From contig JACCIC010000030.1 of NCBI GenBank assembly GCA_018907035.1, positions 931,001 to 995,000 of the forward strand: DNA of 64,000 nt, in the 5' to 3' direction. Made by a program: the position numbers and the translations under genes. The notes below the pieces were generated by a model. It had not been told where the DNA came from, searched no databases, and worked only from the letters and a program-made list of their open reading frames with translations. This stretch comes from Sycobia sp. Sy_11. Its lineage: Eukaryota > Arthropoda > Insecta > Hymenoptera > Epichrysomallidae. Positions 1 through 10,600 of the stretch are shown here, one piece after another (the stretch's first letter is position 1; every line of letters starts with the position of its first letter).

Positions 1-18
1 CGAAGCTTTGAAGACATT

Positions 19-69
<51 letters not shown>
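19..69. repeat. TA dinucleotide microsatellite
   Basis: Nearly pure alternating TA with one early C interruption. It encodes only an artefactual Tyr-Ile run in the plus frame. It leads directly into an alternating CG/TG tract. Confidence 0.97.
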
Positions 70-71
<2 letters not shown>

Positions 72-117
72 TTGTGTGCATGCGCGCGCGCGCGCGTGTG
101 TGTATGCACATGCATAT
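70..117. repeat. Alternating purine-pyrimidine tract (TG, CG, TG)
   Basis: TG-rich sequence, then an uninterrupted GCGCGC block around 82-96, then TGTGTG and TGCA. With the adjacent TA tract it makes about 100 bp of almost strictly alternating purine-pyrimidine DNA. The CG/TG part is the sequence type known to adopt Z-form under supercoiling; whether it does so here is inference. Confidence 0.8.
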
Positions 118-614
118 CGCGATGAATATAAGAAGGCGAATTAGGAACGCGAGAACGCGCGCGCGGTCCCTTTCTTGGAATCCGTACAGACAAAGTATAA
201 TACAGCTTGACTTACAGGTGTCGAACGGATCTGGGGGGGGGTAGAGGGGAGGGAGAAAAGTCTCGAAATAGAGGGTAAAAAAAAAAGGAGACGCGAGAGG
301 CGATATACGCGGGCGCGCGCAACTCTGCGTTCTAAATTTAAAGATAATTAAACGGACGAGTGATACGCTTGTGCGCGGCGGGTTTAAAGTGCCCGGCTAT
401 AAGTATAAAGTGTTAATTAGTTCGTTACACTTTGATAAATTCCTTAATTTAATTTTAAAGCCACGGAGCCGCTTTAAGGTCGAGTGCGAATTTTCTGCTG
501 GCGCGCGTAGACGTGTACACGTTCATGAAGAGCAATGAGACGAAACGTCGAAGTTCCTTTTTCAAACAGTGGAAATAAGTATGAGACGTGATTCCTGTGT
601 TTCTTGTTATTTCA

Positions 615-615
<1 letters not shown>
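118..615. other. Non-coding stretch, mixed composition
   Basis: No credible coding sequence or RNA gene seen. It contains a G-run at 231-241, a short A-run near 278-288, and moderately GC-rich then AT-rich unique sequence. The TTCAG just before the CA repeat resembles a splice acceptor, but nothing coding follows. Confidence 0.6.

Positions 616-704
<89 letters not shown>
616..704. repeat. Compound (CA)n(GA)n microsatellite
   Basis: About 67 bp of CA (616-682) runs without a break into about 23 bp of GA. Open frames on both strands here are Thr-His/Arg-Glu or Cys-Val/Ser-Leu repeat translations, not genes. Confidence 0.97.
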
Positions 705-899
705 AAATTTAGTTTTTGTCGAGCTTTCTTTTCATCCAATTTGATATATGCTTTTCTTTTCTTTCTTTATAATTACGATAGATGCACAGATTTGACTCGG
801 AGATAAAATTCCATGTCAATCGCATTTTTAATCGGAATGACAGTAAGGCAAAGAAAGGAAAATGGAGAAAAAGCCTCGATTCCAAATCGCGCGCTACTC

Positions 900-962
900 T
901 ATATAAGTGGACGAGCGTCCAGAGGCCCGTCAGAGAGATCATCGGTTGTCCGGCGATGGTCG
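900..962 (+). promoter_or_regulatory. Core promoter: TATA box plus TCAGA initiator
   Basis: TATATAAG at 900-907 is followed by TCAGA at 930-934. With the A at 932 as +1, the inner TATAAG begins at -30, the spacing expected for arthropod TATA/initiator promoters. GGACG..CGTCC at 909-920 is a short inverted repeat between the two elements. A GGTCG at 958-962 resembles a downstream promoter element but sits one base early (+27). The surrounding DNA is CpG-rich. The first downstream ATG (956) opens only an eight-codon frame, so the transcript would be a 5' leader with a distant coding exon, or non-coding. The motifs are visible; promoter activity is inferred. Confidence 0.5.
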
Positions 963-1002
963 TACAGTCTGCGCGACACTAAGCCCCGAGAGGGATAGAG
1001 AG

Positions 1003-1042
1003 GAAGAGAGAGAGAGAGAGAGAGTGAGGAGAGAGGGAGGAA

Positions 1043-1075
<33 letters not shown>
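1003..1075. repeat. GA-rich arm followed by CT-rich arm (inverted repeat)
   Basis: A GA-rich tract (1003-1043) is followed after a central AGCGCT by a CT tract (1046-1074), so the two arms are complementary. In a plus-strand transcript from the promoter about 70-140 bases upstream they could fold into a long hairpin. As duplex DNA the GA repeats are potential binding sites for GAGA-type factors, which act near insect promoters. Structure and binding are inference. Confidence 0.75.
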
Positions 1076-1078
<3 letters not shown>

Positions 1079-1349
1079 CCTCACTCTATATCCAATAAGC
1101 ATCGTGACCCAGTTCCTCGGGCGTGTAATGACGACTCGATGTCGTCTGTCGGGACGTCATAAACGGGGCGGGACGTTGCCAGGGGCGGGGAGGGAAGCGC
1201 GGTCGTAATGCGCGCGCTCACGTTTACTCCGCGTCCCTGTCCAATGCACGGACAGATATAGGCAGAGCGCGCTGATTTATTATATCAAGGCGCGGCGCGA
1301 TGCTCGTCATCGACGGACGCCCCGGCGTCCCGAGCTTTCGATCGTGCTG

Positions 1350-1350
<1 letters not shown>
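1076..1350. other. CpG-rich patch, no coding sequence
   Basis: GC- and CpG-rich DNA continues the promoter patch from about 880. It contains GGACGTCATAA near 1154, one base short of a cAMP-response octamer, and several GGGGCGG-like boxes around 1165-1192. No open frame with splice signals was found. Confidence 0.5.

Positions 1351-1409
<59 letters not shown>
1351..1409. repeat. TA dinucleotide microsatellite (59 bp)
   Basis: Uninterrupted TA run closing the GC-rich patch on its right side. Confidence 0.98.
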
Positions 1410-1412
<3 letters not shown>

Positions 1413-4140
1413 CAGGAGGAGATTGCGAGTTGTTTCATTCATCTATGCATGTATCCTTACGCCCGAGTAATCGCGTTCGATTCAGCGTCGTGTATATGTA
1501 ACGATTCGCACGATTAGGGGAAGATCGTCCGAAGGGCTTTTGGTGGATTCTTATTGTTTCAATTTAAAAGTCACATGGCCCTACGGCTATGTAACATAAA
1601 ATAGATCTTATAATGCACGAGAGAATGTTCATTTGCATTGCTTCGGATGAATTGGAGACGCCGGGAATTTGTTCGATTTTATTCACGGGGACGTCCATTG
1701 ATTATAGATCGCGTGCTCGGAATGTTGAATTTTACCATTTTCCCTATAGTCGTGATGGTAGGACGTGTTAGTGCACTTGCAACGAAGAGTGTTATTTCCC
1801 AGGGCGTCTATGTAACTATTATTAAATTTTCAGGATTTTTTAAATGTTATGTACCAAACGAGAGGACTTCTCTTCTTTTAAGCGAGCTCCTGCGTGATTT
1901 ATTGTAAAACGATATTTTATGTAAGAAATAGAATGATTCCTTCGTGCTTAATGATAAATTTATATTATTTTTTTTATCGACTTCGAAGAAGACAGAGTTT
2001 CTCAATTTTACACGTGCTTCTTTACGTTTGTACAGCGATTGTCGACGTCATTTGGATAAAATTTGTTCTGTTTTTTTTTTTTCATGTAAAAAGGATATTT
2101 CCCCGATTATCCCGCTTTATTTTTATAACAATTGGACGTAATTAAGGTTTTCAATAAATTAAAAAATATTTCTCTATAGGTATATTTACGTTTGTCCAGC
2201 GATAATTAGATTGGACCGATTTAGCTAAACTTTTTTTTAAACGAAAGAGAATTTTTCTGCCGAAGTTTTTTTGTGGTTGTATTTTACTTTGATTAAAATT
2301 TGCACAGCATCATTGCAATAATTAAATTTTTTATAAATAAAAAATATACTTTTATTATGCGTATTTATAAATATATAATTATACATTGCATTATTGTATG
2401 CATTTATACACACACACACACACACACACGTATACTTTTTTACGTTGTGTACATAGATATATGCATCTATGCTATGTATACATATTACAGTCATGCTTCA
2501 TATAAACGAATAGTGGTAGGCATCTATTATACTATCTGTAGCAAGTGCACTCTATTCATACATACATCACTCGCTACTGAAATAGCCCTTAACTATGAAT
2601 TATCTGTTTCCCGAGCACGTAGCGTAACGACTGAAAAGCTCGAGATAAAACAATTTTTAAAAAGAAAACTAATTCGAAAAATTGTATCAATAAAATCATT
2701 CCAAGCTCTTGCCGATGACAAAGCCTTCGTTTATCAACGAAACGTTTCTGAGCTTCCGTTTTGTTTTTTAATTTCGCTATTTTTCCTGGAACAACTACGA
2801 GTATATAATTATGGACGAGCCGTGTTATTCCCATTTGACTCGGGCATGGTTGCGCCTAATACCCTAAACGTCCCATTCGCGCTCACGTCGCCAATATTAT
2901 CGTAATTGCAAAGGCCCCCTTTGGCCGGGGTGCGTCGTGAACGGGCCGCGCGACGCGGGGCTGTTTCGAAACGCCCGCGGTAAGCGTCGTTTTCCTCGTC
3001 GAGCGTGCCCGGCGTCCGAATGGACGTCGATCGCGTGCGCGTACTACGTTGCACTTTGGACTCTTTCGATACGACATGCATTGTATATATCTTTTTGTGC
3101 TCTCTCGATGTGTCGTTTAAGTCCTATGCCAAAAATTTCACAACCTGTACAAATGAGTGGGTTATTGCGCGCGTATCTTGTATAGTTTCGATTAAATTTG
3201 GAAGAGCAGATTAACTTCGAATCTCAAAAAATTATCGCGAGGAACCGGTGCCGTTAGCGGGCTGTTCGAAAGAGAACAAATAAAAACAAAGAACAAAGAA
3301 AAAATCCCGCTCGAGCCGTTATAACTGATTCATTGACGACCGAGTACGGGCCTGTGTACGAGCGGAGGGGGGATGTCGCGGCGTTTAAAGCGTGGCGGAT
3401 TAACCGTTGAACGGGGAACGATGCGATCGACGCGCCCGCGACGATCGCGTCGTTGTAAGGGCAGTGCGGCCGGCGTGGGGCAACAGAGATGGATTCGTAA
3501 CGAAATTCATCCATCCGTGATGAATTCGTAAACGTAATTTCCCTCCTATACGTATACTCGAGGTTTTACGGGACGTTTTTCCCTTTTCCCTGTTGCACCA
3601 TTGAGAGATTTTTCCCTTGTCACGAATGAGAGATTTTTCATACTTAGTTCGTAGATTAGATAATAGAAGACTGCTTGTGCGCGACAGTTACCCGTTGGGA
3701 TTATCGTATTAATTTGACCTAACGAGCCAGGCGCAGACCTGGTTGACAATGCTTATTCTTATTTACATGCATACGCAAACGGGCATCGTCTCCATTCGCG
3801 ATATATCGTTCGTCCTCAATTTAATTTATTACCTTTTACACGTACGAACCAATCATTTTCTTTTCTTTGACAATTTTGGCATTACGGTTCTAATATGTAC
3901 TCGTTTAGTTTTCATTTATGTAACATATTTTTGTTTCCCTAATAATTCTCCAAACTGGCTAGAATTTTTTTCAATTTGGCACCTATGTAAGAGAAATCGA
4001 GGAAATTGATAAACTTTTTTAACACATTCCATTACGCTTCTAGCTAGGTAATTATGAACTTATAATTAATTAATGTCAAATATGTTTCTGAATTTTCTAT
4101 ATCCCAGCCGCTTAATCGGTCTTTACAAAAAATCCAGCCT
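1410..4140. other. Long AT-rich non-coding stretch with two GC patches
   Basis: Mostly AT-rich unique sequence with T-runs. It has a CA repeat at 2408-2429 and GC-rich patches at about 2870-3060 and 3340-3490. The first patch ends a stretch with GTAAGC at 2980 that would pass as a donor site, but no frame around it looks like protein. The 201-codon frame at 2300-2905 spans the CA repeat and has no family resemblance. Confidence 0.5.
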
Positions 4141-4643
4141 AGCTTTATGAATATTGAAGCTTTCCGGATTTCCTCCAAATTCACATAAAAACTGTTTCTT
4201 TCTTGTATTTTTCACCTTTGTTAAATACCACCACTTTTACTTCTTCGGTATTAACGAGGACACCACTCCCAACTCGCAAGAAAGATTTTATTGAAATTAA
4301 TTCAATTAATTCATCATTACCCTTGATACCTAAATAGATAATTCCCACGGCAGTGAATCTTTATAATTCTGAAAATTTCCTTTCTCATGCAGAGACGTTA
4401 TTCTTATATAGGACTGCATGTATTCTCATTGGTATGCAATCGAACGAACTCATTTGCATAGATCTCCAAATGGTTTCTACTTGCATTATACCAGTACAGC
4501 CGATTGATTCGATAAATTAAATCATCGATAAATTCCTTTTTTCCTTCGATTAAAAATTTTATTTTTTTGCTAGATTTTTCATACTTTCGTGTAACTTGTG
4601 TCATCAGATATTCACGATTCGTAAGATTTTTGAATAATTTCAT
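4141..4643 (-). mobile_element. Decayed non-LTR retrotransposon, reverse transcriptase fragment
   Basis: In one minus-strand frame, 4354 down to 4184 reads a peptide containing GNDELIELI and then NTEEVKVVVFNKGEKYKKE. This matches the segment just after the catalytic YADD of insect non-LTR reverse transcriptases, where an LNxEKTKVMVF-type motif followed by a basic stretch is typical. The YADD position itself reads TAVG, so the active site is lost. A second frame (4643-4404) carries RINRLYWYN, then ANEFVRLHTNENTCSPI, consistent with the preceding domain whose usual end is GVRQGCPLSP. Stops and frame shifts separate the pieces, so it is a dead fossil. The flanks up to about 5500 may belong to the same copy but are unreadable. 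Family assignment (R1/RTE-like) is tentative. Confidence 0.6.
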
Positions 4644-6321
4644 CTAGGGTGACTCCTTCAGCAAATTTCACATTTCTCCAATGATGCCTGTTCCGTTACC
4701 TTCCTTATGAAGACACACCGTTCTACTTTTAACGAAATCTCGATTTTCTTCGTTCTAGAATATGACCGTTCTATCACGTCTTTACCCTTGATTTTACGAC
4801 ACCTTTAGATCTCGTTACAGTCTTCTCCAGTGGTGCCTAGACACGCGAATACAGTGACTCGTTGAGGATTCGATCTACATGATCGACCAGTGTTTCGTAA
4901 CCGTTACATGCGCCGAGCGCTGATTCGTAATAATCTAATCAATGATTCGGCTGTCCTTCGCATTTATAAAAATGACTTTTACTTCACCAACTTTGTTTCG
5001 TTGACTTTCAAAATTATTCATTTTTACTTTCTGAAAAATCTTACCGGCTTAGATCCTCTATTATATTAAGTTTTTTTTTTTAATTATTCGTTCTTTATAT
5101 ATCATCTTTTTTTACTGTAACTTAAGCTTCTTTATTTCTCTATATTTCTTATTTCTCAAACGACTATGCTTTCCTATATATGTCATTATATATCAGTCTA
5201 CTCGAATTATTGACAGGCTATGTCGTAATCTCTTCAATTCCGCTCCAAATTCGTTTTAATTAAATTTTTCCTCCAGTTTGTTTTCGCTAATTTATAGTAA
5301 CAATCGTTTTCGTCTAGCCAATTGTTTTCGAGGGCGGCCAAAAATCCTTCACCAAGACTCAAAAACTCCTAATATATAAATATATTTTTGTTACTATTTT
5401 TCCATAAACTTCGTTACATTCTCAGATATAGTATTTAAGTTTCACTTCACCTAATTGGATCTCGTAATTTTTTCCCCAATCTTGATCGTCCTTATTCAAT
5501 ACACGTGCCGTGTTCCAAAACGTGAGCTTTCCCTCCTCTATCTTCGTGACCCCTCCGCTTCGTACGAAACTATCTTGTAAGTTAAGCAGCTGGCCAACTG
5601 AATCGACTGCCTCACAAGTTCAGCAGCTAGTTTTTCAACTAACCAACAGCGTCCAGTTGGCAAATAGACTCGGTGCTGCCATTAAACTTACACCGGCGAA
5701 GTATATACTATCGATGCTCCATTTTCTAAATCGATTCGTTTCTTTATGGATTTCAATTCTATAACCATGATTATTATTAAATTTCTTATACGATTGCAGA
5801 TTAATATCAGTCTAATTATTTCTCATTACTGAAATAATTTCGAATTTTTTCAATCGCCTTGATTTATCGTGATATTTTGGATATAGAATTTCATATCCTG
5901 TGCATTTCAAATTTATTGCGATCACGAAAAAAAGAAGCCACTGAACAACACTATCCGTCGCAGTTATCAGCTGTGTCGAAATTTTAATGGAAAATTTAAC
6001 GAAGCGTGGCGCCGGCGCTCCCTCGCCGTTCGCATTAATTGTCACTTTCGAACAATGGAAATGGGCGAAAAAGGCCGTGCGTCAATAATGCATAAAGCGC
6101 CTCGATAATGGAAACGCGCCTTATTAGCTCGATTGCCAGCCGACTACCCTAAAACACAAACGACGTCGACGCTGATTATTCTCGCACGTCCGCGAGCGAG
6201 CGTCAGAACCCGATGACGGACGCGTTCACTCCGAATGGAAGAACTCCGATGCGCAGCCGCCACACGAGAATCGCGGTTTCCCATCCCCCCGGGACTTATC
6301 AGTACGACTGAATTCCACCTA

Positions 6322-6324
<3 letters not shown>
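4644..6324. other. AT-rich stretch, probably more retroelement debris, then unique DNA
   Basis: 4644-5500 has T-rich plus-strand composition like the reverse transcriptase fossil and may be its 5' continuation, but no motif is readable. 5510-6200 is unique sequence with no splice-supported coding region. 6000-6240 becomes CpG-richer. Confidence 0.4.
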
Positions 6325-6365
<41 letters not shown>

Positions 6366-6623
6366 TCGACGGTTCGCGACAATAATGGGCGCTCTGCTCA
6401 CTCCATCCTCAACCCAGTAAAGGAAATTCGGGCAGCGTGTCACTTCCGACCTCGTTGCGCGCTCTTATCGGAAGAAAAGCCAGCCGTGCGCGATAGAGGA
6501 ATCTCGTCGTGTTGGTGTATATATATATATATATATAGACCTTCACCTCTCGATTTTATATGTCCATTAGACATTACACGCTGCTCGACTTACGATACTT
6601 TTGTCTGTGTAAGTGTGCCGTGT

Positions 6624-6677
<54 letters not shown>

Positions 6678-6845
6678 CAGATAAGGTGCATTATTTTCAT
6701 ATTCCGAGCGCGTAAGAAAATTGAGGCTGCCTGCCGCTTTAATCGGCCATTAAAATAGCCCAATACATAAGCCGCTCTTAAGTGCGCGAGCGCTCACCCG
6801 GGCGCGGAACAAACTGGACCGAACGGATTTATGAATATATAGAAC

Positions 6846-6888
<43 letters not shown>
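6325..6888. repeat. Cluster of four TA microsatellites
   Basis: Pure TA runs at 6325-6364, 6519-6537, 6627-6676 and 6849-6888, separated by 90-170 bp of ordinary mixed sequence. Frames through them give only Tyr-Ile runs. The spacer at 6710-6800 is moderately GC-rich and unlike the TA tracts. Confidence 0.95.
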
Positions 6889-6889
<1 letters not shown>

Positions 6890-9824
6890 CAAAACGTTAT
6901 AAAATTGTAGTTAAAACGTTTTACGATACAATAAAATATGTTTTGCGCCAGGTTTCTTCTGTATATTGCCGAGACCCAGGGCAAGAAGGTCCTTTATGCC
7001 GAAGATATATTTTTTTTTCTTGAAAATAAACGCAGGGAGGAAATGGCAAGGAGTTTTCGACTCTGACGAGCAGGGCAGACTCGACGGAAATGCGGTTTTT
7101 TCCAGTTTTTTTTTTCCTTTATGTTTGGTAAGGTGACATTTGGACAATATTGGGAGATTTTTTTTGTTTTTTTGTTTCCATCAACAAACTATTTACCTAA
7201 CGTCTGAAGACTGTAGGTCGAACGTATTTTCCAAGGAAGTTTTGAATTTTGCGGTATATGTCTTTGCTTTCGTAGGGCCGACAGCTGCTCTATAGCCAGC
7301 CGCAAAGTTCGAGCAAAAATATTACATCGCGAAATCCAGGCGTCGGGCGGCGCCAGAAAACTCAAAAAAAAAAAAAAAAAAAGAGACAGCGGCAATGAAT
7401 TATTGCCCGGAGTAATTTTTCCATCCGCTCGGAAAAATCGCTCCCGTTCGCGAATTTCTGTCCACGAGAAATGGAGGAAAGTCAACGAGAGGCATCGTCG
7501 CGTCCGATTATTTTGGAGCATATCTTCGCGCGTCCTGTCTCCCGGCACCGAGGCTTTTTTTTCGTGACCCAAGTAGTTCAATCCCGTTATCGTCGGACGA
7601 CTTTATAGATATATCGGTCGTACAGTTTATCAGTAGAATTTGTCTTACTTTCATACTACTTTGTCTCGCGAATCTACCGAACTGTTAACGAATCGAGAAT
7701 GAGGATATCTGCGAAAGTACAAGCTTATCATTCATTGTTCCTTTTATATTCGAAGCTCTGGAATATGAAATTTTGAGAAAGTCGAATATTACATATGTAT
7801 TATTTATTCTTATCTTGAAATTTAAAGATTTGATAAAATCACACCTGCGTCCGGCTGCATTAATCTATAAATTTCAATCCGCCCGCGAGAGTTACGCCTG
7901 CCTCGTATTTGAAAAAAATTGCGGGGCTAGCTCCATAAACTACGGCCCCGCTGCTCCGAGGGGGCACTGAATAAGAAATAAGCATGGACGCGCTCACCCG
8001 AGCATCGATCAATCCAACGCTTTTGGGCGCGAGTCCCCTTAAAAATTTGAACGTCAGCGCGATTAATAGACGGATTTAGGGGCGAGGCTAGAAGTGGAAA
8101 GGCCGTAAAAAGAAAATTATTCTCGAGCTTGTTAATTAATGGATAGTTATCGTTCATTCAAATAGATATGCATTTTAACGGGTCTACTCGCTCTGTTCCG
8201 ATGCTTTTTTTTCTCTCCTTATTTTCTGCTTATACGTCTAGAATTTTGAAATTGCAAGTCGCCTCGAAAATGCTCCGGTCGACTGGTTCGCCCCTTCGAT
8301 ATTTAAAGGCTCGTTCTTCGGCGCCGTTCAATACATCTTTTATACGCTATACGTGGCGTAAAGTATTGGGATAGATTCTCTCTTTTTGAATTATCATTAA
8401 AATTTATCAGTCAAATTTATCATTTAAACGCTCCTCCAAATTTGCACATTACATTTTGCTACGTTGAGGTATCGGTAAATGGGAAAAATCAATTTTCTGA
8501 ATTTATCGTGCCAGAATGAAATTGATTGATGGGAGAAAAGAAAAATAATGCTGGCAACAGGAGCGTAAAGATTTTTGCTATTGTCATGAAAATTTTAATT
8601 TTTCAATTTTCCTTTATTATTTAAAAAACGCTTGAAAGCGACGTGAAAATGGTAAGAAACGTAGTATTAGCAAAAAAAAACTTTTCCAGTTTAATATATT
8701 ACCTAAAATATAGAAATCATTAATGTAGGTAAAATAATTTGAATCTCCGTCATCATTATTTTTAGCGAAAGAGTTGATTTGAAAATAAACTTTGTTCGTC
8801 TATCAAATCTTCGTAGTTTTATTTTTACTATATTAGTATTAATCCCTTCTGAAAATCGAGAGCATTTTTAGACTAAGCATTGGTCATTATTCTTTTCTCG
8901 AATTAAACGCTAGTTTAGATATATATATATTTAGAACAATATCGAATGTTCAATCAAAGGATTACTTATCGATGACTCTTAATTGGCCAATAATTCTGGA
9001 TAGAAAAATGCCTGTAAATATTTTTCAACAGTTGTCGGTTAATTTTTGAATAGTTTAGTCCTTGAAGATAAACCGTTGCGGTTCGAATCGTCGAACGTCA
9101 AAGGTAAATTTAAATTTAATATGACGGGGAAGTCAGGTTCACACTTGAACTATTGAATTGCCAACATAGAATATATTTTATTTTTATTCTTTTTAATTTT
9201 TAATCTAATTTAATGTCATTTTTAGTACTAATTTCTATTACATATTCTTCGGGAGTGATTGGAAACAAGGACAGTCCGACTGTCATTATTTTTCGTTCGA
9301 GATCAGTTTGAAATATTTTCGGTTCATTTTATGATTATAAGTCGGTCAATAAAATGAAGCGTGACTTTCGTTGTTGAGTTTTGACCTGTTACAGAGAATT
9401 ATGTTGCCGTTGTCGCGTAAATATATTTTGAATATTATACTTGTTCCAGATTTAGTCTTCGGACGTAGGAAAAATGCCGAGACATTTTATCAGGGAATGA
9501 CTGATAGATATAATATTACGATCAAACGTGCAATCACTAATTGCCGTTAAACTTCGAGTGCTTGGATAAAATAAGTATTTAAAGGAAATATATAATTTAA
9601 TTAATTTAAGCAATCAGCTTCTGAAGCTTATTATACAGAGAATTTACGATTCTTGGAGAGCAGTAAACTCAATTAATTAACGATGTATATAAAAAAAGAA
9701 ACTGCCACAAGAAGCATCCTCGAATGTTAAATATCGTAAGCTATACGGGTTATAAAAACGTAAGAGCTTATTGGAAAAAATGAAGTGACAGAATAATTAA
9801 ATGTATATATATATATAGCACGCC
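6889..9824. other. AT-rich non-coding stretch
   Basis: Unique AT-rich DNA with T-runs near 7010-7170, a 20-base A-run at 7363-7382, and two more mixed-composition pieces at 7840-8100 and 8270-8350. A GGTTCGAATC at 9075 resembles a tRNA B-box but has no A-box or acceptor stem around it. No supported gene. Confidence 0.5.
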
Positions 9825-10600
9825 CCTGCGCGCGATCGGCCGTCGTCCGTTTCCGTACTAATAACTCATCCACTCCCGGCAATCAGTCGGAGAGCGCGGA
9901 AAGGAGAAGAAGCGCTTCGCGCGGCGAACAAAGCGAAGATAAAGAAAAAAAAAACAAACTAAGCTAATAGGCGGCGGCTAATTAACTCGGGCCTCAATTT
10001 AGGCTAGTCGGCGACCGCGGCCGGAGAGGGCGGATAGGGGTCGGTGGGGGGGGGGGGTTTGTAGCTCCGCGAAACCGGGTCACGCCACAACGAAACTTCG
10101 GCTCGCCGGCCGAGCTGCGCGATGGGATTTCGAGCTTCGTTTTCTTTCTTCTCCCACCTCCTCGCCGGCTTTACGCCGTTATTAATTATTTTCTTTTTTT
10201 CTAAGCAAGGATCGAGACATCGATCGATCGATCGTGGCGATTTTATATCCTACGACCGTCCGATCGAACGAATAACGAATTCGTTTCGTCTCGTATAGAT
10301 TCCACCCCCCCCCCCCCGAGAGCAGTAACTGCTCGGACTCGAATATTGTCGATTGGTAACGCACGTCCGAGACGAGTGTCTGAATTATCATCCCCGGGGA
10401 ATAATTAAACGTTCGCCCAACGCGCGAGCGTTAAAAGCAGACAGGATAATATAGAAATAAATGAGCATTCGGCCGTTAATTATTGAAGACTCGCTCGACA
10501 GTTGTACGTAAGCGTCTCCTGCAGCTTATTATGTAACTTATTAATCGGCGGCGAGGGGGAGGGGCTGAATTACTCGATAAATCCCAGAGCCTAGTGAAAA
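9825..10600. other. GC/CpG-rich patch with G and C homopolymers
   Basis: GC-rich from about 9825 to 10160, with a 12-base G-run at 10046-10057 and a 13-base C-run at 10305-10317. 10400-10560 is dense in TTAATTATT and TTATTAATC homeodomain-type cores in an otherwise balanced sequence, as in insect enhancers. No coding exon seen. Regulatory role is inferred from composition only. Confidence 0.4.

Noticed and set aside
2300..2905. 201-codon plus-strand open frame, among the longest in the window
   Set aside because: It runs through a CA repeat, is rich in Ile, Tyr and Cys from AT-rich DNA, has no motif, and lacks splice or promoter context.
2809..3081. Overlapping minus-strand frames in a GC patch (90 and 64 codons)
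   Set aside because: Both frames are open over the same bases and are Arg/Thr-rich; no splice sites match.
9070..9100. tRNA B-box-like GGTTCGAATC
   Set aside because: No A-box upstream and no acceptor stem can be drawn. No tRNA, rRNA or known microRNA was recognised anywhere in the window.
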